Assembly (NCBI GenBank): GCA_016900015.1 | Contig: JACJJM010000015.1 | Location: 1 to 64,000 of the forward strand | Length of the DNA: 64,000 nucleotides | From: Phocaeicola coprophilus | GTDB taxonomy: Bacteria; Bacteroidota; Bacteroidia; Bacteroidales; Bacteroidaceae | Direction of reading: 5' to 3' | Shown: positions 10,079-18,924 of the stretch, one piece after another | Position numbering within the stretch: the first letter of the stretch is position 1 | Layout: each line of letters begins with the position of its first letter | Notes under the pieces: generated by a model | What the model was told of the DNA's origin: nothing | The model's database searches: none | Seen by the model: only the letters and a program-made list of their open reading frames with translations | Program-made: the position numbers and the translations under genes

Positions 10079-12001
10079 ATGACCGACTACAAGGCTATAC
10101 TCCAAAAATATTGGGGCTATGATTCATTCCGGGGCATACAGGAAACTATCATCAACAGCATCGGAAGCGGCCACGACACACTGGGACTAATGCCCACGGG
10201 AGGAGGTAAGTCCATCACCTTCCAAGTGCCCGCATTGGCTCAAGACGGATTGTGCCTGGTCATAACTCCTCTCATAGCCTTGATGAAAGACCAAGTCAGC
10301 CACCTCAAAAAACGGGGAATCAAAGCTGCTGCCATCTATTCCGGCATGACACGTGAAGAGATTGTCATCACACTGGAGAACTGCATTTTCGGTGACTATA
10401 AATTTCTATACATATCCCCAGAACGGCTAAGCACCGAAATCTTCCAAATCAAGCTTCGCCACATGCGTGTCAGCTTTATCACCGTGGACGAAGCGCACTG
10501 CATCTCACAGTGGGGATATGATTTCCGCCCAGCCTACTTGCAAATCCACCAAATCAGAGAACTACTGCCTGAAGCTCCGATACTGGCACTCACGGCGACA
10601 GCCACACCTGAAGTGGTCAAAGACATTCAGAAACAACTGCTTTTTCAAGCGGAGAATGTCTTCCAGATGAGTTTCGAACGACAGAACCTGGCGTATGTAG
10701 TCCGGAAGACTGAGAATAAGTCCAAAGAACTGCTCCACATCCTACAACATGTGAAAGGCTCTGCCATCGTCTACACACGCAGTCGCAAAGGAACAAAAGA
10801 GATAGCCCAATTCTTACAACAAAACGACATATCCGCAGAATTTTACCACGCCGGACTCTCCAATGATGAAAAAGACATGCGCCAACACAGATGGCAACAT
10901 GACGAATCTCGCGTGATGGTGGCAACAAACGCTTTCGGCATGGGCATCGACAAACCCGATGTACGCACCGTCATCCACATCGACATGCCGGACTCTCCGG
11001 AAGCCTATTTCCAAGAAGCCGGACGGGCCGGACGTGACGGACTGAAGGCTTATGCCATCCTCCTATACAGCCCGCACGACAAAACCATACTCAACAAGCG
11101 AATCGCGGACACCTTCCCGGACAAAGACTACATACGAAAGGTCTACGAACACATCTGCTATTATTACCAAATGGCTGTCGGCGACGGTCTGAACTGCACC
11201 TATGAATTCAGCCTGGAAGAATTTTGCCATCGCTTCAAACATTATCCGACACAGGCCAACAGCGCACTTCTAATCCTGTCACGGTGTGGATACATCGACT
11301 ACACCGATGAAGAGGAGACTCACTCCCGGCTCATTTTCCTGCTAAAAAGAGATGAGCTCTACCGCCTTCATGAGCAGAATGAAGAAGTGGAATCCCTGTT
11401 ACAAGCCATCCTGAGAAGCTATACAGGACTGTTCTCCGACTACACCTACATCGATGAAAGCCAACTGTGCAAGAAAACCGGACTGAGCAGGCAGCAAATC
11501 TACGAATACCTGTTGTCGCTCAGCAGAAGAAGAATCATCCAATACACTCCCGGAAAAAAGACTCCCTACATCACTTTCATGCAGAAGCGTGTCGACACCG
11601 AACGTATCGTCATCCCCCCGGAGGTATACGAGAAACGCAAAGAAAGCTATACGCGCCGCATCCGTGCCATGATAGAATATGCCACGTCGGACACACATTG
11701 CCGGAACAGAATGCTTTTGAGATATTTCGGGGAAACAAGTACCCAAAACTGCCAACGATGCGACGTCTGCCTGCACAAACACGATTCAGGACTGAACCTC
11801 GGCGAGTTTGAAAACATCCGTACCGCACTGCACACGCTTCTGGCTGACGGCCAGCCTCACTCAGCCAGCATCATAACAGACCTGCCTTTCCCGGAAAACA
11901 AAGTCAAAGAAGCAGTCACCTACCTTATCCGCGAAGAGGAAATCAAACTCCAAGATGGTCTGTTCGTGCTTGATTTACCTTCGTCCCGAAAAGATTCATA
12001 A
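10079..12001 (+). CDS. recQ: ATP-dependent DNA helicase RecQ
   Basis: A 640-residue superfamily 2 3'-5' helicase. Walker A is PTGGGKS (39-45), the DEAH box is at 137-140 followed by the RecQ aromatic-rich loop CISQWGYDFRP, and motif VI is QEAGRAGRDG. The zinc-binding cysteines of the RecQ-Ct region are at 541, 558, 561 and 564. The protein stops after a short winged-helix-like tail, with no clear HRDC domain, so it belongs to the shorter RecQ class. It is coupled to recJ by a 6-bp gap. Confidence 0.95.
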   Translation: MTDYKAILQKYWGYDSFRGIQETIINSIGSGHDTLGLMPTGGGKSITFQVPALAQDGLCLVITPLIALMKDQVSHLKKRGIKAAAIYSGMTREEIVITLENCIFGDYKFLYISPERLSTEIFQIKLRHMRVSFITVDEAHCISQWGYDFRPAYLQIHQIRELLPEAPILALTATATPEVVKDIQKQLLFQAENVFQMSFERQNLAYVVRKTENKSKELLHILQHVKGSAIVYTRSRKGTKEIAQFLQQNDISAEFYHAGLSNDEKDMRQHRWQHDESRVMVATNAFGMGIDKPDVRTVIHIDMPDSPEAYFQEAGRAGRDGLKAYAILLYSPHDKTILNKRIADTFPDKDYIRKVYEHICYYYQMAVGDGLNCTYEFSLEEFCHRFKHYPTQANSALLILSRCGYIDYTDEEETHSRLIFLLKRDELYRLHEQNEEVESLLQAILRSYTGLFSDYTYIDESQLCKKTGLSRQQIYEYLLSLSRRRIIQYTPGKKTPYITFMQKRVDTERIVIPPEVYEKRKESYTRRIRAMIEYATSDTHCRNRMLLRYFGETSTQNCQRCDVCLHKHDSGLNLGEFENIRTALHTLLADGQPHSASIITDLPFPENKVKEAVTYLIREEEIKLQDGLFVLDLPSSRKDS

Positions 12002-12050
12002 TAGCTTCCGCCTCAGAGCTTCCCCTGAAATTTTCAGGGCTTTAAGCCTA

Positions 12051-12100
12051 AATCGACCAAAAGAGTTTGGCAAACGTGCTAATGACTAATTGGAGTTAAA
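12051..12100 (+). repeat. partial copy of a dispersed intergenic element
   Basis: Non-coding DNA between recQ and a convergent acetyltransferase gene. The segment containing AAAGAGTTTG then GTGCTAATGA is closely similar, in inverse orientation, to 29306-29360. Positions 12079-12097 resemble the right end of the inverted-repeat element at 37001-37155 (about 15 of 19 positions). A weak hairpin at 12023-12039 (CCCTGAA/TTCAGGG) may end recQ transcription. Confidence 0.4.
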
Positions 12101-12110
12101 GGCTGCTAGC

Positions 12111-12659
12111 CTAGCCCTCCTTTCCGTTCCCGGCCTCACCGCAATAAACATAGGCAAGGTTCACAAATTCATAACAATGGCAATCAACAAATTGTCCGTT
12201 TTTGAAGCAGGCTTTCTTGAAGATGCCGCACTTATGGAAGCCAGCTTTTTCGAGAACCTTCATCGATGCCGGGTTATTATCGTAAACATGGGCATGGATT
12301 CGTACCGTATTGGAATTGCTAAGATAATCTTCTACGGCCTGTTTGATAGCTTCGGACATGATGCCTTGGTTCCAATACGGTTCGGCAAGCCAGTAGCCCA
12401 GTTCAGCGTTGTACCGCTCTACGTCCGTGCCTCTGATAAAACTGATATTACCTGCTGCTTCGTAATTGATCTCGATGCAGTAATTGTTCTGTTCGCTTTG
12501 CCCTTCAACAAAACTGATAAACTGTTCCGCATCCTTTTCCGTATAGGGATAAGGAAGGGCGTCACGACAGTTGTCCCAAATCTTTTTGTTGTTCAGGTAT
12601 TTTGCCAATGCCGGTATGTCCGCTTTGGTCCAAGCTCTCAGTTTGAATGATTCTTCCAT
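12111..12659 (-). CDS. GNAT acetyltransferase, RimJ/RimL type
   Basis: A protein of about 182 residues beginning MEESFKLRAWTKADIPALAK. Asn-rich and YPYTEKDAEQFISF segments, then YWLAEPYWNQGIMSEA (acetyl-CoA-binding loop and helix) and NPASMKVLEKAGF, match the RimJ/RimL-like group. The substrate could be a ribosomal protein N-terminus or a small molecule. An in-frame ATG further upstream at 12698 would add 13 residues that do not fit the family, so 12659 is chosen. Confidence 0.85.
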   Translation of the reverse strand: MEESFKLRAWTKADIPALAKYLNNKKIWDNCRDALPYPYTEKDAEQFISFVEGQSEQNNYCIEINYEAAGNISFIRGTDVERYNAELGYWLAEPYWNQGIMSEAIKQAVEDYLSNSNTVRIHAHVYDNNPASMKVLEKAGFHKCGIFKKACFKNGQFVDCHCYEFVNLAYVYCGEAGNGKEG

Positions 12660-12810
12660 ATTAACGCGAGTTCGACAGAAGGGATTAAAATTATTCATTT
12701 GGAAAATGCCTGTTTATGATTCTTAATCTACTTAGGCGGCATAAAGATACGAAAAAAAGAGTACCTGTAAAAAAGCCATCACATCCTGCTTTCCCTATGC
12801 ATGAAATCAG

Positions 12811-12818
12811 TACCTTTG
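12811..12818 (+). promoter_or_regulatory. TACCTTTG -7 box of the TPR protein gene
   Basis: A perfect TAnnTTTG box. It lies inside a longer open frame that begins at 12716, so it argues that the real start codon is downstream, at the ATGATG at 12881. Confidence 0.5.
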
Positions 12819-12880
12819 CGCATCACACTCCATTTGCCGTCCGAGACTATCGGATTAAAAAGGGAACAGCATACATTATT

Positions 12881-13816
12881 ATGATGAACTTTATAAAAAA
12901 ACTACTATTTGCAGAAGAAAAGCAAACAGAAGACGCAAAACAAAAGAAAGAGCTGCAAAACTTCGACATCTTGAAGTATGACGGAATCCGTGCCCAAAAC
13001 ATAGGAAAATGGATTTATGCAGAAAAGTGCTTCAAAGAAGCCCTCCGCATCCATCCGGACCCGGAAACGCTGACACTGCTGGTGCGCACATCCATCCGGC
13101 TAAACAAGATGGACCAAGCGCACGACCTTCTGAAAGAAGCCATAGCAACCACGCCTGAACAGACCCAATATTACCTGGAGCTGGCACAAGTGTGCTACAT
13201 GCAAGAACAATACTCGGAAATGCTCAACGTGGCACAGGAAGCAGCCCGCCGGATGCCGGAAGATGCCGTCCCCTACTACTTGCAGGCGCAAGCCTATCAG
13301 AAACTAGGCGACGCCATCCATGCCATCGCCACACTGACACAGGCCATTTGCAAAAAAGAAGATTTCACGGAAGCCTACCTGATGCGTTGCAGGTTGTTGC
13401 TCGACATGTACCAAGTCAGCGAGGCGCAGACTGATATGGAAATCCTTCTCCAGAAAAATCCGGATGACGAAGAAACATTGCTGTTGGCTGGAGAAATCCA
13501 GCAACGGCTGAATGATACACCTCAAGCCATCTCGTTCTACCGGAAAATCATCGAGCTGAATCCGTTCCATGAAAAAGCCTACGAACAGTTGGCTTCGCTT
13601 TTCGCAAACGAAAGCCAGTGGGAAAAAGCCATTGAAGTGCTGGATGAAGCCATCGACATCAATGCGACGTCCAATCTGTATCAACTCCGGGGAAGGCTGA
13701 AGCTGGAAAAAGGGGATAAAGACGGTTCTCTGGAAGATATGAAGAAGGCATTGGAACTCAGCCCGGAAAAGGAAAATGCCATCAACGGGCACTTTGACAA
13801 CCAATCCCCATCCTGA
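12881..13816 (+). CDS. tetratricopeptide repeat protein
   Basis: About 311 residues made of consecutive TPR helices (for example IGKWIYAEKCFKEALRIHPD, then YYLQAQAYQKLGDAIHAIAT). Roughly seven repeats cover residues 30-300, with no signal peptide or membrane span. TPR proteins are protein-interaction scaffolds; the partner is unknown. The start is placed at ATGATG (12881) because a TACCTTTG promoter box lies at 12811-12818 and the upstream extension has no TPR character. The next transcription unit, the Phe leader, has its own promoter. Confidence 0.8.
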   Translation: MMNFIKKLLFAEEKQTEDAKQKKELQNFDILKYDGIRAQNIGKWIYAEKCFKEALRIHPDPETLTLLVRTSIRLNKMDQAHDLLKEAIATTPEQTQYYLELAQVCYMQEQYSEMLNVAQEAARRMPEDAVPYYLQAQAYQKLGDAIHAIATLTQAICKKEDFTEAYLMRCRLLLDMYQVSEAQTDMEILLQKNPDDEETLLLAGEIQQRLNDTPQAISFYRKIIELNPFHEKAYEQLASLFANESQWEKAIEVLDEAIDINATSNLYQLRGRLKLEKGDKDGSLEDMKKALELSPEKENAINGHFDNQSPS

Positions 13817-13890
13817 CAGCCGACAGCCGGACACAGTCGCCTTCATAAGGAAGAATTTAGGGCAAGAGAAGAAAAAAGTGTTCGTAAACG

Positions 13891-13920
13891 TTGCATTTTA
13901 AAAATAAAGCACTACTTTTG
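13891..13920 (+). promoter_or_regulatory. promoter of the pheA operon leader
   Basis: TTG at 13891-13893, a 19-bp spacer and TACTTTTG at 13913-13920 form a textbook Bacteroidota promoter. Transcription would begin near 13927, about 20 nt before the leader-peptide ATG. Confidence 0.75.
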
Positions 13921-13947
13921 TCCACAAATTACTAACAAAACGAAGAA

Positions 13948-14037
13948 ATGCAAAACTTGAACCATACATACTTTCGCTTCTTTTTTTACTTTTACTTTAG
14001 CAATGAAGTGAAGCGGGACGTCGTGTATGTCAAATAG
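13948..14037 (+). CDS. Phe/Tyr-rich leader peptide of the pheA operon attenuator
   Basis: A 29-codon ORF (ATG 13948, TAG 14035) whose residues 8-17 read YFRFFFYFYF: six Phe and three Tyr codons in ten positions. It lies between a good promoter and an intrinsic terminator, directly upstream of pheA. This is the layout of a translation-coupled attenuator that senses charged tRNA-Phe (and tRNA-Tyr). The 3' part of the ORF also supplies the antiterminator strand: 14008-14018 (GTGAAGCGGGA) is perfectly complementary to 14064-14074, the 5' arm of the terminator. A ribosome stalled in the Phe/Tyr run would leave that segment free to pair. It is too short for routine gene callers. Confidence 0.9.
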   Translation: MQNLNHTYFRFFFYFYFSNEVKRDVVYVK

Positions 14038-14061
14038 GTAATCTTATTACAAATCATATTC

Positions 14062-14094
14062 AATCCCGCTTCACCACGTGAGGCGGGATTTTTT
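14062..14094 (+). terminator. attenuator terminator upstream of pheA
   Basis: A 13-bp stem (14062-14074 with 14078-14090, one G-U pair) with a 3-nt CAC loop, followed by a T-run. Its 5' arm can alternatively pair over 11 bp with 14008-14018 inside the leader ORF, so terminator and antiterminator are mutually exclusive. Confidence 0.9.
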
Positions 14095-14117
14095 ATTTAT
14101 ACAAACAAAAAGAGACT

Positions 14118-14960
14118 ATGAAAAAAATCGCAATCCAAGGTGTGAAAGGCTCCTATCATGACATGGCAGCACACCAATATTTCGAAGAGGAAGAACTGGA
14201 ACTCATCTGTTGTTCCACATTTGAAGACGTATTCAAAGCCATGAATGACGACAACAATGTCATCGGCGTGATGGCTATCGAAAACACCATAGCCGGAAGC
14301 CTGCTCCATAACTACGACCTGCTACGGGAAAACCGCATGACCATCGTAGGCGAACACAAACTGCGCATCTCACACAGCTTGCTCTGCCTGCCCGAAGACG
14401 GATGGGAAGACATCACGGAAATCAATTCACACCCCGTGGCACTGGCACAATGCCGCGAATTCCTCCAACGCCACCCGAACGTGAAAGTGGTCGAAGCTGA
14501 AGACACGGCAGGAAGCGCGGAAATCATCAGCCGAAACCATCTGAAAGGCCATGCTGCCATCTGCTCCAAATCGGCTGCACCGCTCTACGACATGAAAGTC
14601 CTGGAAGAAGGCATCGAGACAAACAAACACAACTTCACCCGTTTCTTAATCGTGGCCGATCCTTGGAAAGCCGACGAGCTGAGGGAACGCCCAAGCATCA
14701 ACAAGTCGACCATCGTCTTCTCGCTCCCGCACTGCGAAGGTAGCCTGTCACAAGTGTTGTCCATTTTCTCTTTTTACAAAATAAACTTGACCAAAATCCA
14801 ATCGCTCCCCATCATCGGGCGTGAATGGGAATACATGTTCTACGTCGACATCACATTCTCAGACTACCTGCGTTACAAACAATCCATCGACGCCATAACG
14901 CCTTTGACTAAAGAACTACAAATACTTGGAGAATATGAAGAAGGAAAATCACACATTTGA
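14118..14960 (+). CDS. pheA: prephenate dehydratase
   Basis: A 280-residue monofunctional enzyme turning prephenate into phenylpyruvate. The catalytic domain shows NSHPVALAQC, the AGSAE segment and the active-site NFTRF loop (TRF at 174-176). A C-terminal ACT domain (about 193-275, HCEGSLSQVLSIF) is the likely Phe feedback site; chorismate mutase is not fused here but lies on the DAHP synthase two genes downstream. It is the first gene behind the Phe/Tyr attenuator, and the aminotransferase start lies inside its 3' end. Confidence 0.95.
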   Translation: MKKIAIQGVKGSYHDMAAHQYFEEEELELICCSTFEDVFKAMNDDNNVIGVMAIENTIAGSLLHNYDLLRENRMTIVGEHKLRISHSLLCLPEDGWEDITEINSHPVALAQCREFLQRHPNVKVVEAEDTAGSAEIISRNHLKGHAAICSKSAAPLYDMKVLEEGIETNKHNFTRFLIVADPWKADELRERPSINKSTIVFSLPHCEGSLSQVLSIFSFYKINLTKIQSLPIIGREWEYMFYVDITFSDYLRYKQSIDAITPLTKELQILGEYEEGKSHI

Positions 14961-16125
14961 CATCCGGCCCGCTGACAGGCTTCAGACTGTCACGGAATAC
15001 TACTTCTCAAAAAAACTAAAAGAAATCGCACAAATGAATGCCGAAGGACTGGACATCATCAGTCTGGGCATCGGCAGCCCGGACATGCCTCCTTCCCAAG
15101 AAACCATCGACACACTCTGTACGACGGCACAACGTCCTGACATGCACGGATACCAACCGACCATCGGCATCCTGGAGCTACGTCAGGCCATGGCTGACTG
15201 GTACAAGCGATTCTATGGCGTGGAACTCGACCCGGCGACAGAGATACAGCCACTCATCGGCTCCAAGGAAGGCATCCTGCACGTCACACTGGCATTGGTC
15301 AATCCGGGTGACGATGTTCTCGTCCCCAATCCGGGCTATCCGACCTATACGTCGCTCAACCGGCTACTCGGCAGCAACATCATCCCCTACAACTTATACG
15401 AAGACAAAGGTTGGCAACCTGACTTCGACGAACTGGAGGCGATGGACCTGAGCCGCGTGAAAATCATGTGGACCAACTACCCCAATATGCCGACCGGAGC
15501 CAACGCGACTATGGAACTCTATGAGAAACTGGTCGACTTCGCACGCCGACACAGCATCGTCATCGTGAACGACAATCCTTACAGCTTCATCCTCAATGAC
15601 AAGCCGCTGAGCATACTGAACGTGCCCGGGGCAAAGGACTGCAGCATTGAATTCAACTCAATGAGCAAGAGCCATAACATGCCGGGATGGCGCGTGGGGA
15701 TGCTGGCCAGCAATGCACAGTTCGTCCAATGGGTCGTAAAGGTGAAGAGCAACATCGACTCCGGCACGTTCCGCCCAATGCAACTCGCTGCAGCACAGGC
15801 CTACCGAAACTCCGACGCATGGCACGAACAGATGAACCGCACCATCTATCGCGAGCGTCGTCAGTGGGCCGAGCAAATCATGCACGCGCTGGGGTGCACC
15901 TTCAATCCTGACCAAGTGGGCATGTTCCTCTGGGGACGTATCCCGGACACCTATGCAGATGTGGAAGAACTCACCGAACGGGTGCTCCACGAAGCACGGG
16001 TCTTCATCACACCGGGATTCATCTTCGGTACTAACGGTGCACGCTACATACGCATCTCCCTCTGTGCCACGGAAGAGAAACTGAAAGAAGCATTGGCACG
16101 CATTCAAAACAACATTACACACTAA
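14935..16125 (+). CDS. PLP-dependent class I/II aminotransferase (aromatic amino acid biosynthesis)
   Basis: A 396-residue fold-type I aminotransferase. GIGSPDMPPS near the N-terminus, PNPGYPTYTS, NYPNMPTGA and the PLP lysine in SMSKSHNMPGWR (Lys245) are visible. It resembles the LL-diaminopimelate/aspartate aminotransferase subgroup. Its place between pheA and tyrA suggests it transaminates phenylpyruvate and 4-hydroxyphenylpyruvate, but a DAP role cannot be excluded. The ATG at 14935 is used (an in-frame TTG lies at 14926), overlapping pheA by 26 nt, which indicates translational coupling. Confidence 0.88.
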   Translation: MKKENHTFDIRPADRLQTVTEYYFSKKLKEIAQMNAEGLDIISLGIGSPDMPPSQETIDTLCTTAQRPDMHGYQPTIGILELRQAMADWYKRFYGVELDPATEIQPLIGSKEGILHVTLALVNPGDDVLVPNPGYPTYTSLNRLLGSNIIPYNLYEDKGWQPDFDELEAMDLSRVKIMWTNYPNMPTGANATMELYEKLVDFARRHSIVIVNDNPYSFILNDKPLSILNVPGAKDCSIEFNSMSKSHNMPGWRVGMLASNAQFVQWVVKVKSNIDSGTFRPMQLAAAQAYRNSDAWHEQMNRTIYRERRQWAEQIMHALGCTFNPDQVGMFLWGRIPDTYADVEELTERVLHEARVFITPGFIFGTNGARYIRISLCATEEKLKEALARIQNNITH

Positions 16126-16155
16126 ATACAAACAACTACAAACTCTTTTATAATC

Positions 16156-17217
16156 ATGGAACTGGAATCTATCTTACTACCGGGCATCGAACCCAAACGG
16201 CCCATCGTCATAGCCGGACCTTGCAGCGCAGAGACGGAAGAGCAGGTGATGCAAACAGCCAAAGGACTTGCAGCCAAAGGCATCAAAATCTATCGTGCCG
16301 GCATCTGGAAGCCGCGCACCAAACCCGGAGGATTCGAAGGCGTGGGCGAACCGGGACTCGCATGGCTCAAGGAAGTCAGACAGGAAACGGGCATGTATGT
16401 CACCACAGAAGTGGCCACGGCCAAACATGTGGAGTCAGCCCTGAAAGCGGACCTCGACATGCTGTGGATCGGTGCACGCACCTGCGCCAACCCGTTCGCC
16501 ATGCAGGAAATCGCCGATGCGCTGAGAGGGACAGACATCCCCGTACTGGTCAAAAACCCTGTCAATCCGGACCTTGAACTGTGGATCGGCGGCATGGAAC
16601 GGCTCAACAACGCGGGCATCCGCCGACTGGCTGCTATCCATCGGGGATTTTCCTCTTATGAGAAGAAAATCTACCGCAACCTCCCCCAATGGCACATCCC
16701 CATCGAGTTGCGCCGCCGCATCCCTGAACTGCCCATCTTCTGTGATCCAAGCCACATCGGCGGCAAGCGCGAACTCGTCGCTCCTCTCTGCCAACAAGCA
16801 ATGGACCTGGGCTTCGATGGGCTTATCGTCGAGAGCCACTGCTGTCCGGACAAGGCTTGGAGCGACGCGGCACAACAGGTGACCCCCGACATCCTGGCCT
16901 ATATTCTCAACCTCCTGGTCATCCGCAAAGACAAACAGACGACAGAAAACCTCAACGAACTGCGTAACCAAATCGACGAATGCGACAACAGCATCATCGA
17001 AATCCTCGCCAAGCGCATGCGCATCTGTCGAGAGATAGGAACGTACAAGAAGGAACACGGACTGACCATCCTCCAGGCCGAACGCTACAACGAAATCCTG
17101 GAAAAGCGCGGCGCACAGGGCGAAACCTGCGGCATGAGCGCAGAGTTCGTGCGCTATGTCTTCGAAGCCATCCACGGAGAATCGGTACGCCAACAGATGG
17201 AAATCATCAACAAATAA
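16156..17217 (+). CDS. bifunctional DAHP synthase / chorismate mutase
   Basis: A 353-residue fusion. Residues about 15-250 are a type I DAHP synthase related to KDO8P synthase (GPCSAET, IYRAGIWKPRTKPGGFEG, CDPSHIGGKRE, VESHCCPDKA). Residues about 262-350 are an AroQ-type chorismate mutase (LNELRNQIDECDNSIIEILA, KRMRICREIG). It therefore catalyses the first shikimate-pathway step and also makes prephenate for pheA and tyrA. The fusion lets prephenate control DAHP synthesis in relatives. It sits 30 bp after the aminotransferase gene. Confidence 0.94.
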   Translation: MELESILLPGIEPKRPIVIAGPCSAETEEQVMQTAKGLAAKGIKIYRAGIWKPRTKPGGFEGVGEPGLAWLKEVRQETGMYVTTEVATAKHVESALKADLDMLWIGARTCANPFAMQEIADALRGTDIPVLVKNPVNPDLELWIGGMERLNNAGIRRLAAIHRGFSSYEKKIYRNLPQWHIPIELRRRIPELPIFCDPSHIGGKRELVAPLCQQAMDLGFDGLIVESHCCPDKAWSDAAQQVTPDILAYILNLLVIRKDKQTTENLNELRNQIDECDNSIIEILAKRMRICREIGTYKKEHGLTILQAERYNEILEKRGAQGETCGMSAEFVRYVFEAIHGESVRQQMEIINK

Positions 17218-17238
17218 AGACGTAAACACATCTATTCT

Positions 17239-18012
17239 ATGCGCATACTCATCTTGGGAGCCGGAAAGATGGGCTCCTTTTTCACCGACCTGCTGAGCTT
17301 TCAGCACGAGACAGCCGTGTTCGACATTGACCCGAAGCGCATGCGCTTCGTCTACAATACCTACCGTCTGACCACGCCTGAAGAAATCGAAGCCTTCCGC
17401 CCCGAACTGCTTATCAACGCCGCGACGGTCAAATATACGCTTGATGCCTTCCGCTGGGTGCTCCCTCTCCTGCCCCGCGAATGTATCCTCAGCGATATAG
17501 CTTCCGTCAAGACCGGTCTGCGGGAGTTCTATGAAGAGAGCGGCTTTCGCTACGTCTCGACACACCCGATGTTCGGCCCGACTTTCGCCAGCATGAGTGC
17601 CCTCAGCGACGAAAACGCCATCATCATCACCGAGGGTGACCATCTGGGACGCGTGTTCTTCAAGGACCTCTACCAGTCGCTCCGCCTGAACATCTTCGAA
17701 TACACATTCGAGGAACATGACGAGACCGTCGCCTACTCGCTCTCCATCCCCTTCGTGTCGACCTTCGCCTTTGCCGCCACGATGAAGCACCAGGATGCGC
17801 CGGGCACAACCTTCAAACGCCACATGGCCATCGCGCGGGGTGTTCTGGGCGAAGACGACTACCTACTCCAGGAGATACTGTTCAATCCCCGCACCCCGGC
17901 ACAGGTGGAAAGGATACGTACTGAATTGGACGAGCTGCTTACCATCATCACGGAGCGCGACGCCGATGCCTTCCGACGCTATTTGACAAAGATTCGCGGA
18001 CATCTGAAGTAG
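17239..18012 (+). CDS. tyrA: prephenate dehydrogenase
   Basis: A 257-residue NAD(P)-dependent enzyme oxidatively decarboxylating prephenate to 4-hydroxyphenylpyruvate. The Rossmann motif is GAGKMGSFF (7-15), and the active-site region is THPMFGPTFAS with the conserved His. The helical C-terminal dimerisation domain is short and there is no ACT domain, so feedback control is likely at transcription through the upstream attenuator. Last gene of the pheA operon. A GC-rich hairpin downstream (18071-18101) lacks a clear T-run. Confidence 0.9.
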   Translation: MRILILGAGKMGSFFTDLLSFQHETAVFDIDPKRMRFVYNTYRLTTPEEIEAFRPELLINAATVKYTLDAFRWVLPLLPRECILSDIASVKTGLREFYEESGFRYVSTHPMFGPTFASMSALSDENAIIITEGDHLGRVFFKDLYQSLRLNIFEYTFEEHDETVAYSLSIPFVSTFAFAATMKHQDAPGTTFKRHMAIARGVLGEDDYLLQEILFNPRTPAQVERIRTELDELLTIITERDADAFRRYLTKIRGHLK

Positions 18013-18070
18013 CCCATAAGCGTATTCCCTTTTTACTACTACGCACAGCCTCCTATGGCCTGCGTAAATC

Positions 18071-18101
18071 GCCTCCTCCCCTCACGCCGAGCGGTGGAGG
18101 C
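18071..18101 (+). terminator. weak possible terminator after tyrA
   Basis: GCCTCC (18071-18076) can pair with GGAGGC (18096-18101), with a GC-rich interior. It is followed by AATTTGTATATA rather than a T-run, so the call is tentative. Confidence 0.35.
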
Positions 18102-18216
18102 AATTTGTATATATCTGCTTAACTTTCTATATATAAGCATTGCATATACAGTCGTGACCGATAAGTGTATACGACGTTTTGGAAAAGGACGCTTACAAGG
18201 AACATTTTAGTATATA

Positions 18217-18828
18217 CTATTTACCATCATTAGAAGTCTCGTCCGTCTCCTCTGCCGAGGGTGTTTGTTCCAATGCCGGAGCACCAGCCGAGACTTCGGT
18301 CTCTTCAATGATTTCCACGCCCGTGCGACGGAACTTATAGGCCTCAAACATGTCGAAGACGCCATAGACGATGCTTGTCACGCCAAGCACGATGAAGGGC
18401 AGTTCGGCAGTCCGGAAGGGATTGAAGAGCACGACAATGCCCGCAGCGAGAATGAGGACGGGAACGACATAGAATCCCCAAGCGACAGGCATCAGCCGAC
18501 GGGCGTTCACCAGTCCAGCCAGCATGTTCAGTCCGGCCAATACGAGCATGGCACCCAAGACATACATCAGGATACGGACGAAGAAACCGGGCATGATGAG
18601 CAACCAGAGGCCAAAGAGCAGACTGCCCAGCCCCATGAAGGGAAAGACGCACCGCACGCCTCTGTTCACCAGACGGGCGACGACAGTGATAAGCCCCGGA
18701 ATGAAAAACAAAGCCCCGATGGCCATCACGAAATAAATGCTCGCCGTGCCCGGATAGAGCACCAGCAAGACACCGATAATCAGCGAGAAGATGCCACGCA
18801 CCCACACATTGTTTACTTTACTTGTCAT
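18217..18828 (-). CDS. HdeD/DUF308-type membrane protein
   Basis: A 203-residue integral membrane protein with about six hydrophobic segments in pairs (GIFSLIIGVLLVLYPG, AIGALFFIPGLITVV, LLFGLWLLIMPGFF and later ones), the repeated two-helix pattern of the HdeD/DUF308 family. The C-terminal 40 residues are acidic and Ser/Thr/Pro-rich, without structure. The family is linked to acid or envelope stress in other bacteria; its role here is unknown. It stands alone, divergent from the phosphatase gene. Confidence 0.8.
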   Translation of the reverse strand: MTSKVNNVWVRGIFSLIIGVLLVLYPGTASIYFVMAIGALFFIPGLITVVARLVNRGVRCVFPFMGLGSLLFGLWLLIMPGFFVRILMYVLGAMLVLAGLNMLAGLVNARRLMPVAWGFYVVPVLILAAGIVVLFNPFRTAELPFIVLGVTSIVYGVFDMFEAYKFRRTGVEIIEETEVSAGAPALEQTPSAEETDETSNDGK

Positions 18829-18894
18829 ACGCTTTATGAGTTAGAAACGAGGCAAAAATAGTGGTTTTCGTTGAACTATCTCCCATGAATGTCT

Positions 18895-18902
18895 TACTTT
18901 TG
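18895..18902 (+). promoter_or_regulatory. TACTTTTG -7 box of the histidine phosphatase gene
   Basis: TACTTTTG with a TTG at 18871-18873 (21-bp spacer). It lies downstream of the earliest in-frame start (18889) and therefore supports the ATG at 18925. Confidence 0.55.
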
Positions 18903-18924
18903 CAGCATATTAGACAGAAAGCCT

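Noticed and set aside
12716-12880. Longer start for the TPR protein at 12716
   Set aside because: A TACCTTTG promoter box lies inside the extension at 12811-12818 and the added residues have no TPR character.
13948-14094. Riboswitch or T-box upstream of pheA
   Set aside because: The region is explained by a short ORF rich in Phe/Tyr codons with a matched terminator and antiterminator. No T-box specifier stem or aptamer core is visible.
16435-17823. 462-codon open frame on the minus strand across the DAHP synthase and tyrA genes
   Set aside because: The plus-strand genes show complete catalytic motifs. The antisense frame is open only because of codon bias.
18265-18861. 198-codon plus-strand frame opposite the HdeD-like gene
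   Set aside because: It is His/Asp/Gln-rich nonsense complementary to the hydrophobic segments of the real membrane protein.
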